Below are positions 45,297 through 57,810 of a DNA stretch of 64,000 bases, piece by piece. Under the pieces are notes generated by a model. That model searched no databases. It was given only the letters and a program-made list of their open reading frames with translations, and had not been told where the DNA came from. How positions within the stretch are numbered: the first letter of the stretch is position 1; every line of letters starts with the position of its first letter. The position numbers and the translations under genes are program-made. This stretch comes from Adiantum capillus-veneris (Eukaryota > Streptophyta > Polypodiopsida > Polypodiales > Pteridaceae), in the NCBI GenBank assembly GCA_014529385.2, contig CM043948.1, positions 82,071,760 through 82,135,759 on the forward strand, given 5' to 3'.

Positions 45297-46656
45297 ATTT
45301 AAGAAATTCTGAATTTTACTAATTGATTTACAAGAGAGATGAAATAAACAAGCTCAATCACTTTACTAGTGTAATAAGAAAGATGTAGAGTTACCGCATG
45401 CATATGTGATAAAAAACTTTCTTCTTATTGGCCTAATGACGGATTAATTCTTCCTTAATTACATCTTAATGTGTGAGAAAAAAAAGAAAAAAATTTAATT
45501 ACAACACTATTGAGAGGTAAAAGAATGAATTTCATCAAATCTACATTATTACCGGCTGACAATTAATTAACTATGCTGCCTAGAGAGAGAAATCTCTCCT
45601 AATCATGTATTAATCATTGATTAAGAATGATGAATGGCTGCATAAAATAGCTAATTGAATGATGATTATGTAATAGAGTATAGCTATGTAACTTAGAGAG
45701 CAACTATAGGGAGTTATAGCTAAGATTAAGCATAGTAGACGAGGAATTTGGAAAATAATGATGAGAATTAAGAAGAGCATGAATTAAACCATGATTACCG
45801 TGATTAGGGGCTGAGAATCCTCTTGATTTTCTGATCCAATGAATCCTCAAGATGAGAATTTCGACAGCACCTCCCTCCTTGCTTCTCCTTCAAAAAGTGT
45901 GTGTCCGGCAACACCTTCCCAAGGTGTGTGTAAGTGTGTGTGTGTACTGGGTGTGTGTGTGAGCATGTGTGTGTGTGTGTGTGTGAGCACACCTTTAAAT
46001 AGGCCTCCTCAAGCTGAAAATCGACCCTGCTTGCTATTTGCATCTGGGAGCTACTCCAGTTAAGCATGGCAAGTCCAGTCTCCTACCCACCAAGTGTCCA
46101 GTTGGCTTGGTTAATTGGTTCTCACACTTAGTTGCAAGCTTGGAAACTCTCCCAAGACTCCCACAAGGACAAAAGGCGCCCCCTACCTGCTAAAGCTGAC
46201 CCGGAGTGGCCTGGGGCCTGTTCCCACACAGCCTCGAGCCCCGGTGTCTCCCCGGGCAATTTTTGGAAAATTTGGTTTTAGGCTAAAACGGGTCATTCGA
46301 GTCGGAATTTGATGCCAAAAATTGCTATACCAAGCCCTAACTAAGGCGTACTGGTCCAAGTACCTGCCATATTTAGCAGCCCCCGTGGTCCGAAAATGCA
46401 TTTTTTGAAATTCGGGGTACGGGTGCAGTTTTTCGAGACGATCAAAACTGGACGGGTTGGGTGACCAAAAACTTACTATTTTTGGAAATTTTTTACAAAA
46501 ATTATTTTAATTCACATTTCGAAGCTTTAAAACATTCTAATCATCATGGCACTGACAGAATTCGGAAAACTGCTAAAAATAGTAACTTTTTCCATTATGT
46601 TCATTTCAAGGTACAATGGTGCTCTTTTTGATCGGGGTCAGAGACCTTACACCCAC

Positions 46657-47340
46657 AACATGATAAGCTATCATTGTAAGTACTTTCGGGGCCCCTATGT
46701 AGGACACACCATGTCTCTTCTTTGTGCTCTTTGAAGTGTTGAGCACATAGTGGCCATGATCAATTGGAATGGTTTGCTTTGGCTTTAATTTTGTTGTGAA
46801 GGCCGATGCCACTACATGGTTGGGTGTAGTGTATCTTGGGGGCCTCTTTGCTGTGAAATGGAAATGTTGCTGATACAGTCAGGTGGGGTTTTCAGCCTAT
46901 TTATGTATCATATTAGCAAATGTTGTTGTAGCTAAATTCCTGGTGAAGACTCCTGTGTGTTTCTTTTTTTTTAATCTCATTTACATTCCTTCGATGGGTA
47001 GCTTCAAGGCTTTAGACACGATCTGTTTGGTGATGTTGCCTTCTATAGCTTGTCCGTCTAGATATGTGATGCAAATAGTCCCACCTCTTGAATGGAGTTC
47101 AAGAGCTCATAAAGTCTCTGCAGATCTACTATTTCATAGTATGACAGTAGTCCTATTGTTGGTTGTGTGATAGATTTGGCATACATAATCTGAATGGCAA
47201 CACGTGAGCACAAAATGACGTCTCGATGTTTGGTTTGTAGACACCTTTGAGAAAAATATCCTTGAAGTTTGTGGGTGGCAAAGAACTTTTGGTGTGGATT
47301 CTTTGGAAACTTAGGTGTGGGGCCATGGGAACTCATGATG
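46657..47340 (-). pseudogene. N-terminal part of the interrupted coiled-coil ORF
   Basis: The minus-strand frame 47336-47058 reads MSSHGPTPKFPKNPHQ and LYELLNSIQEVGLF. After several stops, 46812-46657 reads KPKQTIPIDHGHYVLN and GAPKVLTMIAYHVVG. This last frame joins in phase, across both retroelements, to the acidic segment at 22191-21962. No family is recognised. It may be the gag of a non-autonomous LTR element, an env-like ORF or a decayed host gene. Confidence 0.5.
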
Positions 47341-48240
47341 TAATAGCTTTATAGCCTTGGGTTGTGAGGATATGCACTAAGGAAGGAGGTCAAGTTTATT
47401 AAGCACATTGGTTCGAACATCTAAGAAATGGCACTAGCAAGTGGAGCCCACCATGTGGAAAGTTATGTGGGATAGTGCATCTAGGGCAACACATATGCGC
47501 ACGTGTGGACAAATGGCTCCAAATTGCTCCCTTGAGTCCTCATTCTAAATCACCACCCCATCATTCTCTATATAGGACTATTAGCGTAAGTTGCAGATAA
47601 ACAACATTGCGCGTGTGGTGTAAGAATCATGGCCTGGAAGATCGGCAGATGGGGGTGGTGATTATGGGCTAGAGACCACAAATCGCCACCCCATCATTCT
47701 CTATATAGGATTATGTTATATTAACATAAGCTGTAGATGAACAATATTGCGCGTGTGGTGTAAGAACCACGGGCTGGAAGGCTGACATCTGAAGTGGTGC
47801 AACAACGCAAGTGGGGCAACACATGACAACACTTCATGCAAGTGGGGCAACACATAATAGCCCTTCATGCACATGGGATGGCACAACCTCGGGCTAATTA
47901 TGCACCAAGAGAATCGGTGACGTGTGCTTCACAATAGTGTAAATAGATGATGGGTTGTCTCCCATGACAGGTATTGTGTGGTTTTCAACCACGTCCATCA
48001 CCTTCTAGGAAATAGAGTTGTCTTGCAGCTTTTGATCCCACCCAAAGAGCATGCTTGGCTTCAAGCTATCAACTTGTTTTTGGCTAAAAATCCAAAATTT
48101 TCAAGTGAAAAATGGTCCCACACTGAATGCGTGCATGCGCACGCGCACGCACACACACACACACACACACACCTAATATTACATTTAGGATTAATGGCTC
48201 TAATCAGCTCTATTTTCATAGCTTAAGGGCTCTAATAAAG
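47341..48240. other. Intergenic, with a diverged direct repeat
   Basis: Two copies of a roughly 100-bp unit (about 47551-47648 and 47684-47791) share CCACCCCATCATTCTCTATA and GCGCGTGTGGTGTAAGAA. Each contains a CTATATAGG TATA-like motif. A (CA)n tract lies at 48146-48171. No gene is seen. Confidence 0.7.
48146..48171. repeat. (CA)n microsatellite
   Basis: A dinucleotide run preceded by GCGCACGC. Confidence 0.9.
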
Positions 48241-50955
48241 GCTAGAGCAAAGGACAACACACAACCAAAAGATTAACGTGGGGCATTTTATTTTGCAAAA
48301 AATCAAGCAAAAAGCCTTAGAAAAGGCTAGGAGATGACTTGATTAATGACCCTGAATCGCTCTAATCACTCCACATAGATGGTCATTACCACAAATTGAA
48401 CCAAAAAAGATTCAATTGCAGCAGTGAGGAGGGGAGTTAGGCTAGGGATTTATTACATGAACCTAACTAAACATGTAATCTAATGCAAATGACTTATGTA
48501 AGGGTAGTGGCTCTATGCATAAGCCATTAACTAAGGCATAAACTTGATACAAACACAAGATTATTAAAAAGTGAATACACAAGCTCAATTTCTAGCTTTG
48601 AGTTATGCATCGTGTACACATCTGGGTGACATCACAAGCAAGCCGACTGACTAGGATAGCCACATGAGAAACATAGACGGTTTTCACATGGTCTACACAT
48701 AGGCTACATATGACTAAGCTTCCACATAAGAAGAGGACATTCTCACATACACAAGGTGCAATAAATCTCACACCTAACACAATCATGGTGATCATTGTCT
48801 TTTTAATTCAGTCACATGATACCCTAGATCATTGACTGGTAGTCATGGACCCACCTCAAAGAGAAAAGCAACAATAAGATCATTAAAAATGAGTAGTAAA
48901 TATCAACTTAAGCATTGTATCATCCATATTTAGTGGCATGAAAACATAACCATATTATCCAATCAAAACTAAACTCGATACATTATCCGCCACAACTACC
49001 ACAATGATTAAAAAATATAGTGAACCAATAAATATCAATCCATAGCTCGATGTTTACAACTTACAACATAACAAGTTGACCATATCAGTCACAAATCAAT
49101 GATCTATCATGTGTAATTTTGTAGTGCAACAAGCCAACTATATCAAACAACCGATCCAAGCTAATCAATAGCATATCTTTAGCAAATTGCACCATATCAA
49201 TCCAACCATATTAACCTCTAATCCAAAGCTCAATCCAATAAATCAACAATCTAACATGTCTAATCTTGGACCATGACAAGCCAATTATATTAAACAACCA
49301 ATCTAAGCTAAGAAATAGCATATTATTTGTAACTTGCAGCATATCAATCCAATCATATCAAACTCCCCCCAATCCAAAGCTTGCAAACAATCACTAGTAA
49401 ACTATCACGATCTTATCAAAACTCTATGTCAATATCATCATCTTCAAATATAACCATAAATTTGTTCCCAAATAACCTTACTAGGTACTTCAAGTACTTC
49501 TAGAGCATACATAACATAAATTGGTAGGAGAAAACCCATCTTATAACCATAATCAAAATTCTCAAATCTAAACTAATAGCTTTCATAATCTAACTATACA
49601 TTTTTGTATAACAAAATGTGAACCTTGATACAATACTATGCATTTGCAAGCATATGGTCTAGTAATCCTCAAGTAGCACCGCATGCCAAGACAAGAAAAT
49701 AATATGAACATGCAAGCAGAATCATGAGTTTTGATACAAAATAATAGGATTTAGCATGGTATGGTTCTTGGATGCACAATTTTGATACCAATGCAAGAGA
49801 ATTGCAGATGTGGTTTGTGCATGGAAAAGAGCATGCAACATGAGTTTTTGGTTTTACATGATAAAAAAAAGATTTGAAATTTACAAATCGCTTAACACGG
49901 TTTTAAAAAAAATCCTTCAAGGTTTCATAGCAATCCAATAATGTCTCATTTGAAGAACTCAAAAAAGTAATCAATCTAGTCTCTTCTCAAACGTTCAAAA
50001 AGCAGACACAACTACACAAATGTTGAATTATCTTAAAGTTTGTGCGGAATCACAAAATTGACATGAGACAACAAATCAAACTAAACAAAATTACGCACAT
50101 CCTTTGCAAATTGATAATTAATCAAAGGATATATTAAAAGTTTAATGTGGATGAACTACTCTACACAAGTAAAAATTTCAGGCTAGAACATGATTGAAAT
50201 CTTAATCATAAAGATTTGGCACATGTATTTAATCATAAATAAAGCATGAAATCATAATAAAAGAACAAACATAAACATGCATACCAATTGCATGGGTTAG
50301 ATCTTGCAAAAAATGCATGCAAGAGAGTTATTTATCTCTATGAGCTTATTAGATAGCCATGCAAAGAGACATGACGGTAAACTACAATGTGCATACCTTT
50401 GGAGACTTCTTCTTCCTTCTCAGATACCTTGACTTGATGCAAGAGAGTAGCTACGTATGAAAAAATCACTCCGCACGCCATTGTAGAAGGTGAGAAAGTC
50501 TATGGAAACGAAGCAAATGATGGAGAAGGTCACAAGCTTCATGATAGAGCATACATGCACCCTCTAAACGAGAGGATGAAGTCTCATGAAGATGGGCCTA
50601 ACTTCCTCGTCTCTCAACCCAAAGTTATAGTATGTTCAGTCCCAAGGTTCACAATGACACCCATGCAGCTGAACTTACTCAAATCACACAAAAAATGAAC
50701 ATTTTATGGCGAGAATAGGCTTTCCGATTGAAACTAGTTTACTCTGTGAAATCAACATTGTGGGATATAATTTTTTTCCAAACTCTAATATGGAACTCAA
50801 AAAGAAACCAAACTCTAATATGGAACTCAAAAAGTATTTAAAGATATTTTATTATTCATTTTGAAGACCCATAAGGTCGGTGATCTTATATGGACTTATT
50901 ACTAATTGTAAAGGCCCATATGATTGCTTCTTTTGAAATGTTAGATTTTGGGCTT
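48241..50955. other. AT-rich intergenic DNA, no gene seen
   Basis: No domain and no long open frame. A 33-bp unit starting CCAAACTCTAATATGG is duplicated in tandem at about 50778-50835. A GATACCA at about 49768-49779 resembles a PBS in reverse but has no LTR partner. Confidence 0.6.
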
Positions 50956-50959
50956 TTGC

Positions 50960-51430
50960 ATAATATTTGGGCATATAGCTTAAGTAGTGTGATAGGTTGT
51001 TATCTCTTTGTGTCAGATAAAGTACATTGAGACATTGTTGCATAGATTCAACCTTAAAGATTGCAAGCCTACTAATACTCCTAGGGAGACATGTTTAAAG
51101 GTTACTCTAGCTTCATGATATTATAAATTATTGATGTCACTCTCTATTAGTAGGTTGCCTAATTTATGTATGCATAACAAAGCTAGATGTTTAGTATGTA
51201 GTATCTGATCATATTTATACATAGCCCAAGAGGGGATTTGTTACCATTTTATGAACACATGTAGAGGGATATGTGGCTCCTTTTTCCCGCTTTAAGAGGT
51301 CCCCCTCACAAGCTTGTATATAAATCCATCATTTTAGGACAAGCCTAATCTTTGTATTAGCACACTCAATAATATTACTTCCTATTTTGTGTGCTCTTGA
51401 GTTTCTCCTTCATCTTCTCCATCTTTGCAT
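50960..51430 (+). pseudogene. Ty1/copia 3'-end relic with LTR
   Basis: RT-end sequence (LLHRFNLKDCKPTNTP) and the following region match the copia family at 3976-9100. RNase H has been deleted: ATTTATACATAGCCCAAG runs straight into AGGGGATTTGTTACC, which is PPT plus LTR start (TG at 51239). The LTR part, to about 51430, shares the TATATAAATCCATCA and CACACTCAATA regions but is diverged. Confidence 0.8.
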
Positions 51431-53129
51431 GCATTTTTGTAGTAGTTATATTGCCAAGAATACTGTAGAAATTTACAAACCATAGATGTAACCACACTGG
51501 TATTGGAATAGATTTTAAGCACACATTTGCCATTGTAGAATTCAAAAAAGATACCCACACAAAGTGACCATTAATAGAACTTACATGACACAATAGATAG
51601 CAACGCAAGATTGAAGTGTAATAATCTCTATCTCTCTATTCACAATGACAAAAATGTGGCAAAACTACCTTTAGCAAACTTTATGTCAATTAGTTGTGCC
51701 TATGGAAAAGGTATTTGAAAATACGAAGGCGCTTCTAGTAGTTCAAGGGCATCTTGTGAAAAGTCCTATTAAAAGAAAATTTTAAAATCTGATCCCCCTA
51801 CTCGACCAATCATTTTTTTTGCCAACATAGTTAAATTTGATCAAGCCCGAAAAATAACACAAAAAGTAAAAGTATTTCTCCTATTTTCATTAACCAAAAG
51901 AAAATCCATCTCTATACTCTATAGCCATGGCCCTTTTGGGAGGCCATAAACATTTCAAGGAATTTTTGAAGGCTCGAAGGTTGATATGGGCATGGAAGAC
52001 TGTATTTATGTATGGTTTTCACTTGGATTTGAGTTTATAATTTGGTGTTTGATGTTTAGTATTGAGGTTTGATGTTTGCGTACAGCTACAAAGCAAGCAT
52101 GATTATTTTCATCTAGGATTGAATTGTTGATGGTGTTTCAAGAATCAAAACATGGTGGGCACATGAGTCTAGACAAGAGCAACGAGCTTGCTAGACATAG
52201 GTATAATCTGCTTGGTTATGTGTAGAATCGTGTACTTCCAGAGGTTGGTCGAACGTGGGCATTTTGCTTTTGTCGTTTTTGCCCATTCATTTTCATTAAG
52301 TATTTTTGGGTCCCTGCAGTCGCAGCGGCATCATCAGGATTCAGATATCAAATCAACGCCATCGCCAGTGAGGTCCCGAACTCCATCGCTATCACCTGCA
52401 TCGCTTTCGCGTTTCCTGACCGTTCTTGCCAAGTATTCTCTCACTTGTCTCCTGTCGCCCCCCGCCTCCCGCCCCCCCCCCTCCTGCCGGGCGGTTAGAT
52501 CGATTAATTGCAGTTGCGCGTCTCTTAGCTTGCTTTGCCCATAGCCAACGCTTCCTTTTTGTGTGCAGAGTTTGAGCAATTGCTCTCTGCATAAGAGAAG
52601 AGTGTCGGTGTTTGCACAAACTTTTCAGCTCTCAAGATCTGCTTTTGCGTTTTCGCCCCCACCCGCTCCCCTATTCGTCATCGTCCTTTTTTCTCGTCAT
52701 CTCATTTCCTGCTTTCTCTAGCGGTCTCACAAGTAGCACGCAATTGGTAGACAGCAAGTTCCTAAACTTTGCAGATCTCAGGGTTTAAGCATTTCTCAAT
52801 TCCAGTTTTCTGTCGTCAGGTGTAGGCATATTTCTCTCTCGCTTTCTTTCGCTCTCCCTGTTTACAGTGTCGACCGCATCGGAATTTGAAGACCTTGAGA
52901 AACCTGCAATTGACCCCACTATGGAGAATGCATTCTAAATTATGGCACAGAAACGGTTGCAAGCAGACTCTCAAAGCTTGACGTTTAGGATTATTAGGCC
53001 AAAAAGGGCAGAAGAGGAAGCAGAAGCCGAAGAGAAGAAGGAATTAGTGTGAAAATTTTCTGAAAAGCTGCTGTCGAACATACTCTATTTCATGCGGGGG
53101 TTGTCCATCTGTGCTGGTTTGTTTTGAGA
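51431..53129 (+). other. Upstream region and probable 5' UTR of the P4-ATPase gene
   Basis: No other gene is seen. From about 52.3 kb the sequence becomes pyrimidine-rich with CTCTC-type stretches (e.g. 52830-52860), common in plant 5' UTRs. No transcription start can be fixed from sequence alone. Confidence 0.45.
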
Positions 53130-56100
53130 ATGTCACTGATCGGTCAGCACCTGCTTGCATCTGGGGCTCCTTCTTTGAGCAGTCCACATCAGACAAGTTC
53201 ACCAGCTTCCCCAGCAGCTAATGGAGGTTTTAGCTGCTTGTGCATCAATGCACTCCCTATTGCATTAGATGATAGACCATATTCTCTACACAACAGTCAT
53301 CCCCTTGCAGCAACAGTGGGGCATAGATGTCCTCCTTCAGCTGCTGATGATTTTATTTCAGAGTCAGTTACAGTTGCTTCTTTGGGCGAAGCAGAGAAGG
53401 AGATGGTTATGCGACGCATATCTTCTCACTCTCGTGCCTCCAAATCCAATTCTTTGTCACAGCTTGATGTTTCAGTACCTGCTCTTGAACGATTTCGGCC
53501 TGAAGTAGCACACCCTGCTGTGGAGCTTCTTGAACCATGGGACACCGAGTTTTTGTCCAAAGGCTTACAGGCCTTGCCTGCCCTGCCTGTTGCAGATGCA
53601 TCATGCAGTGTTCTTCAAAATGAGGAAGTACACAAAAGTAAGCCTCGCAGAGTATTTATCAACAATCCGCTCAGAACAAACGATCGTGGGGATCTTGTTG
53701 GTAACAAGGTGAGAACCAGCAAATACACATGGTTGACCTTTCTTCCAAAGAATCTGTTTGAGCAATTTCGCAGGGTTGCATATATATATTTTCTGGCCAT
53801 AGTGATTCTCAACCAGATTCCTCAGCTTGCTGTTTTTGGTAGAACAGCATCTCTTTTTCCGCTACTATTCGTGTTAGTGGTCACGGCAATTAAGGATGGA
53901 TATGAAGACTGGGGAAGACATAGATCGGACGTTATTGAGAATAACAGGCTGGCACAGGTTTTCACTCAAGGGGAGTTCAGACCCAAAAAATGGAAGCAGA
54001 TTGAAGTTGGGGAAGTGGTCAAGGTCGATGCAAACACTCCTGTTCCTTGTGACATGGTCTTACTGGGAACTAGTGATCCAACTGGGGTTGCCTACATCCA
54101 GACTCTTAATCTTGATGGGGAGTCTAATCTGAAGACCAGGTATGCTAGGCAGGAGACACAAGTAAAACAGCCTGATATTCATCCTTTGTCAGGGTGTGTA
54201 GTGTGTGAACCCCCAACTCGGAATATTTATGAGTTCACTGCGTTTCTGGAACTGGACAGTGGGAAATTTTCCCTAGGACCTTCAAATGTTATTCTCAGAG
54301 GATGTGAACTTAAGAACACTGCCTGGATAGTAGGGGTTGTGGTTTATGCAGGTAAGGACACCAAAGTGATGAAGAACAGTGCAGGAGCACAATCAAAGAG
54401 GAGTAAGCTCGAGTCGCGGATGAATAGTGCAACAATGTGGCTGGCCTTTTTTTTGCTCTTGATTTGTCTGGTGGGTGGCTTGGGAATGGGGATATGGGTG
54501 GGCAAACATCAAAAGATCCTCAATGTTTTGCCCTATTATGGGAAAACAGATATATCCACCGGTGAAGATGTGGAGTTTTACAACGTTGTCGGAGAGGCAG
54601 TCTTTGCGTTCTTGAGCTTTGTGATTATGTTTCAGGTCATGATACCAATATCCTTGTACATATCTATGGAGCTCGTTCGACTAGGACAATCATCTTTTAT
54701 GAGTAGAGATAAAGAGATGTACTGCAGTGGGTCGGATACCCGTTTTGAGTGCAGGGCATTGAACATCAATGAGGATCTTGGCCAGATAAAATACATCTTT
54801 TCGGATAAAACAGGGACCTTAACTCAAAATAAAATGGAATTCTATACAGCAAGCATAGATGGAGTGAATTATGTCGATGGTGTAAAGGATTTCAGCTCTT
54901 CAGATTCTTCATTAGATCAGATAAGGAGAAGTGAGTTGATGGATGACTTCTTTAACTTTGAGATATTGTTTGCGTCAGTTGTGAGTCCATGTAAAGGGAG
55001 AGAGTTTTGTTTTCAGATGCCTGTTTGCCTTTTTCAAATATCTTTCAATGCATATTACAGGTGGTGGAGCAGGGCCAATGCCAGAACAGCTTGTGAAAGT
55101 GGACTTGAAATTACTACATTTACTCCAAAGTGGTGTAGAGTCCCTAGAGAAAAAAGTAGTGCAAGATTTTTTTCTTGTTTTAGCTGTTTGTAATACAGTT
55201 GTCCCAATCAAAGTTGAGGAGGAAACTTCATTAGCTTTCGATAATTCTGGCACTGATCAATCCCCTGGAAAGTCTATATTTATAGATTACCAAGCTGAAT
55301 CACCAGATGAACAAGCTCTTGTTACTGCAGCAGCATCGTATGGCTATGTTTTGTTGGAGCGATCTTCTATGCATGTGTTAGTTGGAGTGCAAGGGGTTGT
55401 TCAAAGGTGGGTTACCTTGTTTCACCTCTATTGTAGATTTTATTGGAAAGAGATGCTTTAAGAGGTTATTCATTTTTGTCATTTTGTAAATGCAGGTATG
55501 ATCTATTGGGATTTCATGAGTTTGACAGTGTGCGTAAGCGGATGTCTGTTGTTGTTAGATGCCCTGATAGATCCATCAAAGTGTTCATGAAAGGTGCTGA
55601 CACAACCGTTTTGGATCTAGTTACAAAGCACACTCTATTTACAGCAACTTCTGCAGCAGAGCGTCACAGTGCGAACGTTTTTACTTCAACAGTATCTCAT
55701 CTTGATGAGTATGCCAAAACAGGGCTCCGGACTCTAGTTATTGCTTTCAAAGACTTGTCAGAAGCTGATTATTATGAGTGGGAGAGTCAGTTTTCAAATG
55801 CCAGCACTGCTCTCGGAAACAACAGAGTGGTTTTACTGCGCAAAGTTGCAGAGAGTTTGGAAAGGGACCTTATTCTCCTAGGTGCAACTGGAGTAGAGGA
55901 TAAACTGCAGGATGGAGTGCCAGAGACAATTGCTGCCCTAAGAGCAGCAGGCATGAAGGTGTGGGTGCTGACAGGGGACAAGCAAGAAACTGCAATTTCT
56001 ATTGGGTTTGCATGCAACCTATTGACACATGACATGGAACAAATCATTATCAATGCAAATACGGCAAGCGCATGCAGGGATGCAATCTTTAGAGCCAAGG

Positions 56101-56345
56101 AGGGGATTCAAAACCTCAAGGCTATATCCGTACAGCGTTGCAACGGCAAGCATTTTGAGAGTCCGCAATCAAGTCCTCTCTCTAGTACCGCTATGTTGAG
56201 CACCGCCTCAACAACTCACCTACATGCAGATGGAGGCAAACTTCAGGAGCCCAATGGCTTGCATGGTGAGAACAGTCCCCCTCTTGCACTGATTATTGAT
56301 GGAAACAGTCTTCTTCACGCTTTGGCAAAGGATATGGAGCAGGAG
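53130..56345 (+). CDS. Phospholipid-transporting P4-ATPase (flippase), ALA1-like, three exons, C-terminus not found
   Basis: Predicted exons 53130-54930, 55061-55406, 55496-56345 (999 codons, all junctions in frame). Flippases move phospholipids to the cytosolic leaflet using ATP. Visible: a long N-terminal extension; the P4 N-domain (RTSKYTWLTFLPKNLFEQF); TM1-2 with NQIPQLAVFGR; actuator DGESNLKT; TM3-4 with the P4 hallmark IPISLYISMELVRLGQ; phosphorylation site DKTGTLTQN (Asp about residue 559); nucleotide-binding ESPDEQALV and KGADTTV; DKLQDGVPETI and VLTGDKQETAISIG. The hinge GDGANDVSMI and TM5-10 (about 260 residues) are missing: after GAG|GTATTA at 56345 no next exon is visible in 7.6 kb. 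Either a long transposon-filled intron leads beyond the window or the gene is truncated. Confidence 0.9.
54931..55060 (+). other. Intron 1 of the P4-ATPase gene
   Basis: Donor GAGAA|GTGAGT and acceptor ATTACAG|GTGG, 130 nt, phase 1. Splicing restores codon AGT and the flanking family sequence; reading through gives a nonsense protein part. Confidence 0.8.
55407..55495 (+). other. Intron 2 of the P4-ATPase gene
   Basis: Donor CAAAG|GTGGGT, acceptor AATGCAG|GTATG, 89 nt. Joins to give Arg-Tyr-Asp-Leu-Leu-Gly-Phe, as expected for the family. Confidence 0.85.
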
Positions 56346-57770
56346 GTATTAACTTATTTCAAGTTTTGTTACCTTTTCCTGATCATTTGTTTTATGAATT
56401 TCGGTTTGTTGTGTAGCTCTTGATCATTCTTGTTCTCATATTTGAAAGAGTTTTGTTTGGTAGATTGAAGATGGAAAATTTGATGTTGAGTTGATTGTGT
56501 CTGTCAATTATTTTTGATTTTACAGTAACTGCAAATTGTGCTCAAACCTTGTTGCTTTATCTTATTTTGTCTTCCCTAGACCTAGGTTTAGCCCTAAGTC
56601 ATGAGGGAATTTGTAGATGTTGTTAATGGTATTAAAAGAGTTTTTTTTTTTTTTTAAACGCACCATTTATCCAAACCATATGATATAATTTGAAATACAC
56701 TGTATATTCTTGTATGAGACGGTATACTTTACTATACAACCGCACGGTGACAAGTATGCTCTTTCGTTTACTATTCAAGGTTACCACAGCAAAGTGGACT
56801 TCCACATATGAAGTTGAGACATTGTTATGTATCGCTCGGCATGCCATGGCATCATCAGAACAATGCTAACATTGCCATTTGGCAACGACTCATCACACTA
56901 CAGGGGGACGGAAAACTAGTCACCCTCGGAGTCAAAGTGACGAAGGGCTCATCTAATTGCACATGTCGTTTTGTTTGTTATAAGGACACTTTGTTTGAGG
57001 ATACTGCTTGGGTATTTTTTTAACTTGTCTGAACTTGTTTGATTTTGATTGTTTGTTATAAGGACACTTTGTTTGAGGATACTGCTTGGGTATTTTTTTA
57101 ACTTGTCTGAACTTGTTTGATTTTGATTGAACGTATTTGGGTCGGGCTGGCATCTTTCTAAACCTGTTTTACCTCTTTGAACTTGTTTGGACTTGATGGG
57201 ATTCTTTAAGACTCGCTTTGAGTGAAGGGAACAACCCGCCCTCAGCGGATGGACATTTCAGACCTGCTTTGTGCAGATCGAGCTGGTGCAATAGTGCTGT
57301 ACTGGTTTTTTTTTATACGGTTGGATAAGAGTCTAGGACTATTATTCGCTCTTCAGCAGATGAACTTTATGTATCCATGTTCAAATAAATGCATTTGTGA
57401 TTTGTGCATCTGTGAATTGTATTGGACCCGTGAAGCATTAACTCTGAAAATTTCAAACTTCGGAGCATCAAAAGTTCCGGCTTGGATGAGATAACTAGAT
57501 GGATGGTGAACCTGGTGCATCCAGAGTTCCGAAAGGATGAGATGACTCGGCAAGTTATCGATCTAGTGTAATGAAAAGGATGAGATGATTGGATAGAGTA
57601 GGATATAAATGTGTAGTATGAACTAATTGTGAAACCAGATTGTGTGGATGCAAGTTTGAAGATAGTACTGTTATGAAGAGATGGTCATTGGCATGTTTGC
57701 ATGATTGAAGGGTCTAATCAAGAATTGGATATGTTTTGCACATGTAATTGTGGGCGATTACTCCTCTTAA
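56346..57770 (+). other. Presumed intron or 3' flank of the P4-ATPase gene
   Basis: Begins with a good donor (GTATTAAC) and is T-rich at first. No exon encoding the missing hinge and membrane segments is found. A 78-bp tandem duplication lies at 56973-57128. Confidence 0.5.
56973..57128. repeat. 78-bp tandem duplication
   Basis: A unit starting GTTTGTTATAAGGACAC occurs twice, essentially identical. Confidence 0.95.
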
Positions 57771-57777
57771 GGGGGAA

Positions 57778-57809
<32 letters not shown>
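57778..57809 (+). repeat. Homopolymer G tract, 32 G
   Basis: Preceded by GGGGGAA and followed by TATGTCATAGAG. Exactly the same length as the G run at 6441-6472. Confidence 0.9.

Positions 57810-57810
<1 letters not shown>

Larger units (their letters stand above)
27848..46651 (-). mobile_element. Ty3/gypsy chromovirus with LTR exon and accessory ORF, itself hosting an 8-kb insertion
   Basis: Bounded by TSD CCCAC (27843-27847 and 46652-46656). The LTRs are about 2.8 kb, long for a plant gypsy element. Internal order on the minus strand: PBS (35823-35812), accessory ORF, gag with zinc knuckle, protease, RT, RNase H, integrase, chromodomain, PPT. The 5' LTR is split by a nested element at 37266-45296. 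The LTRs look nearly identical by eye, so insertion is fairly recent. The coding region nevertheless has frameshifts, nonsense codons and active-site changes. Confidence 0.95.
35826..46651 (-). repeat. 5' LTR of chromovirus, split by the nested element
   Basis: Plus-strand ends are TGTGAGGTCCCC and CTTACA. Parts 35826-37265 and 45302-46651 (one ATTTA copy removed) together equal the 2.8-kb 3' LTR. The break falls between the TATA-like box (46001-45994) and the exon ATG (37051), so transcription from this LTR would have to cross 8 kb of foreign DNA. Confidence 0.93.

Noticed and set aside
49768-49779. Reverse PBS-like GATACCA site
   Set aside because: Only part of the iMet match is present and the neighbouring sequence has no LTR-like ends or coding relic.
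54975-55253. Minus-strand frame across the P4-ATPase intron 1/exon 2 border
   Set aside because: Antisense shadow of the P4-ATPase coding sequence.
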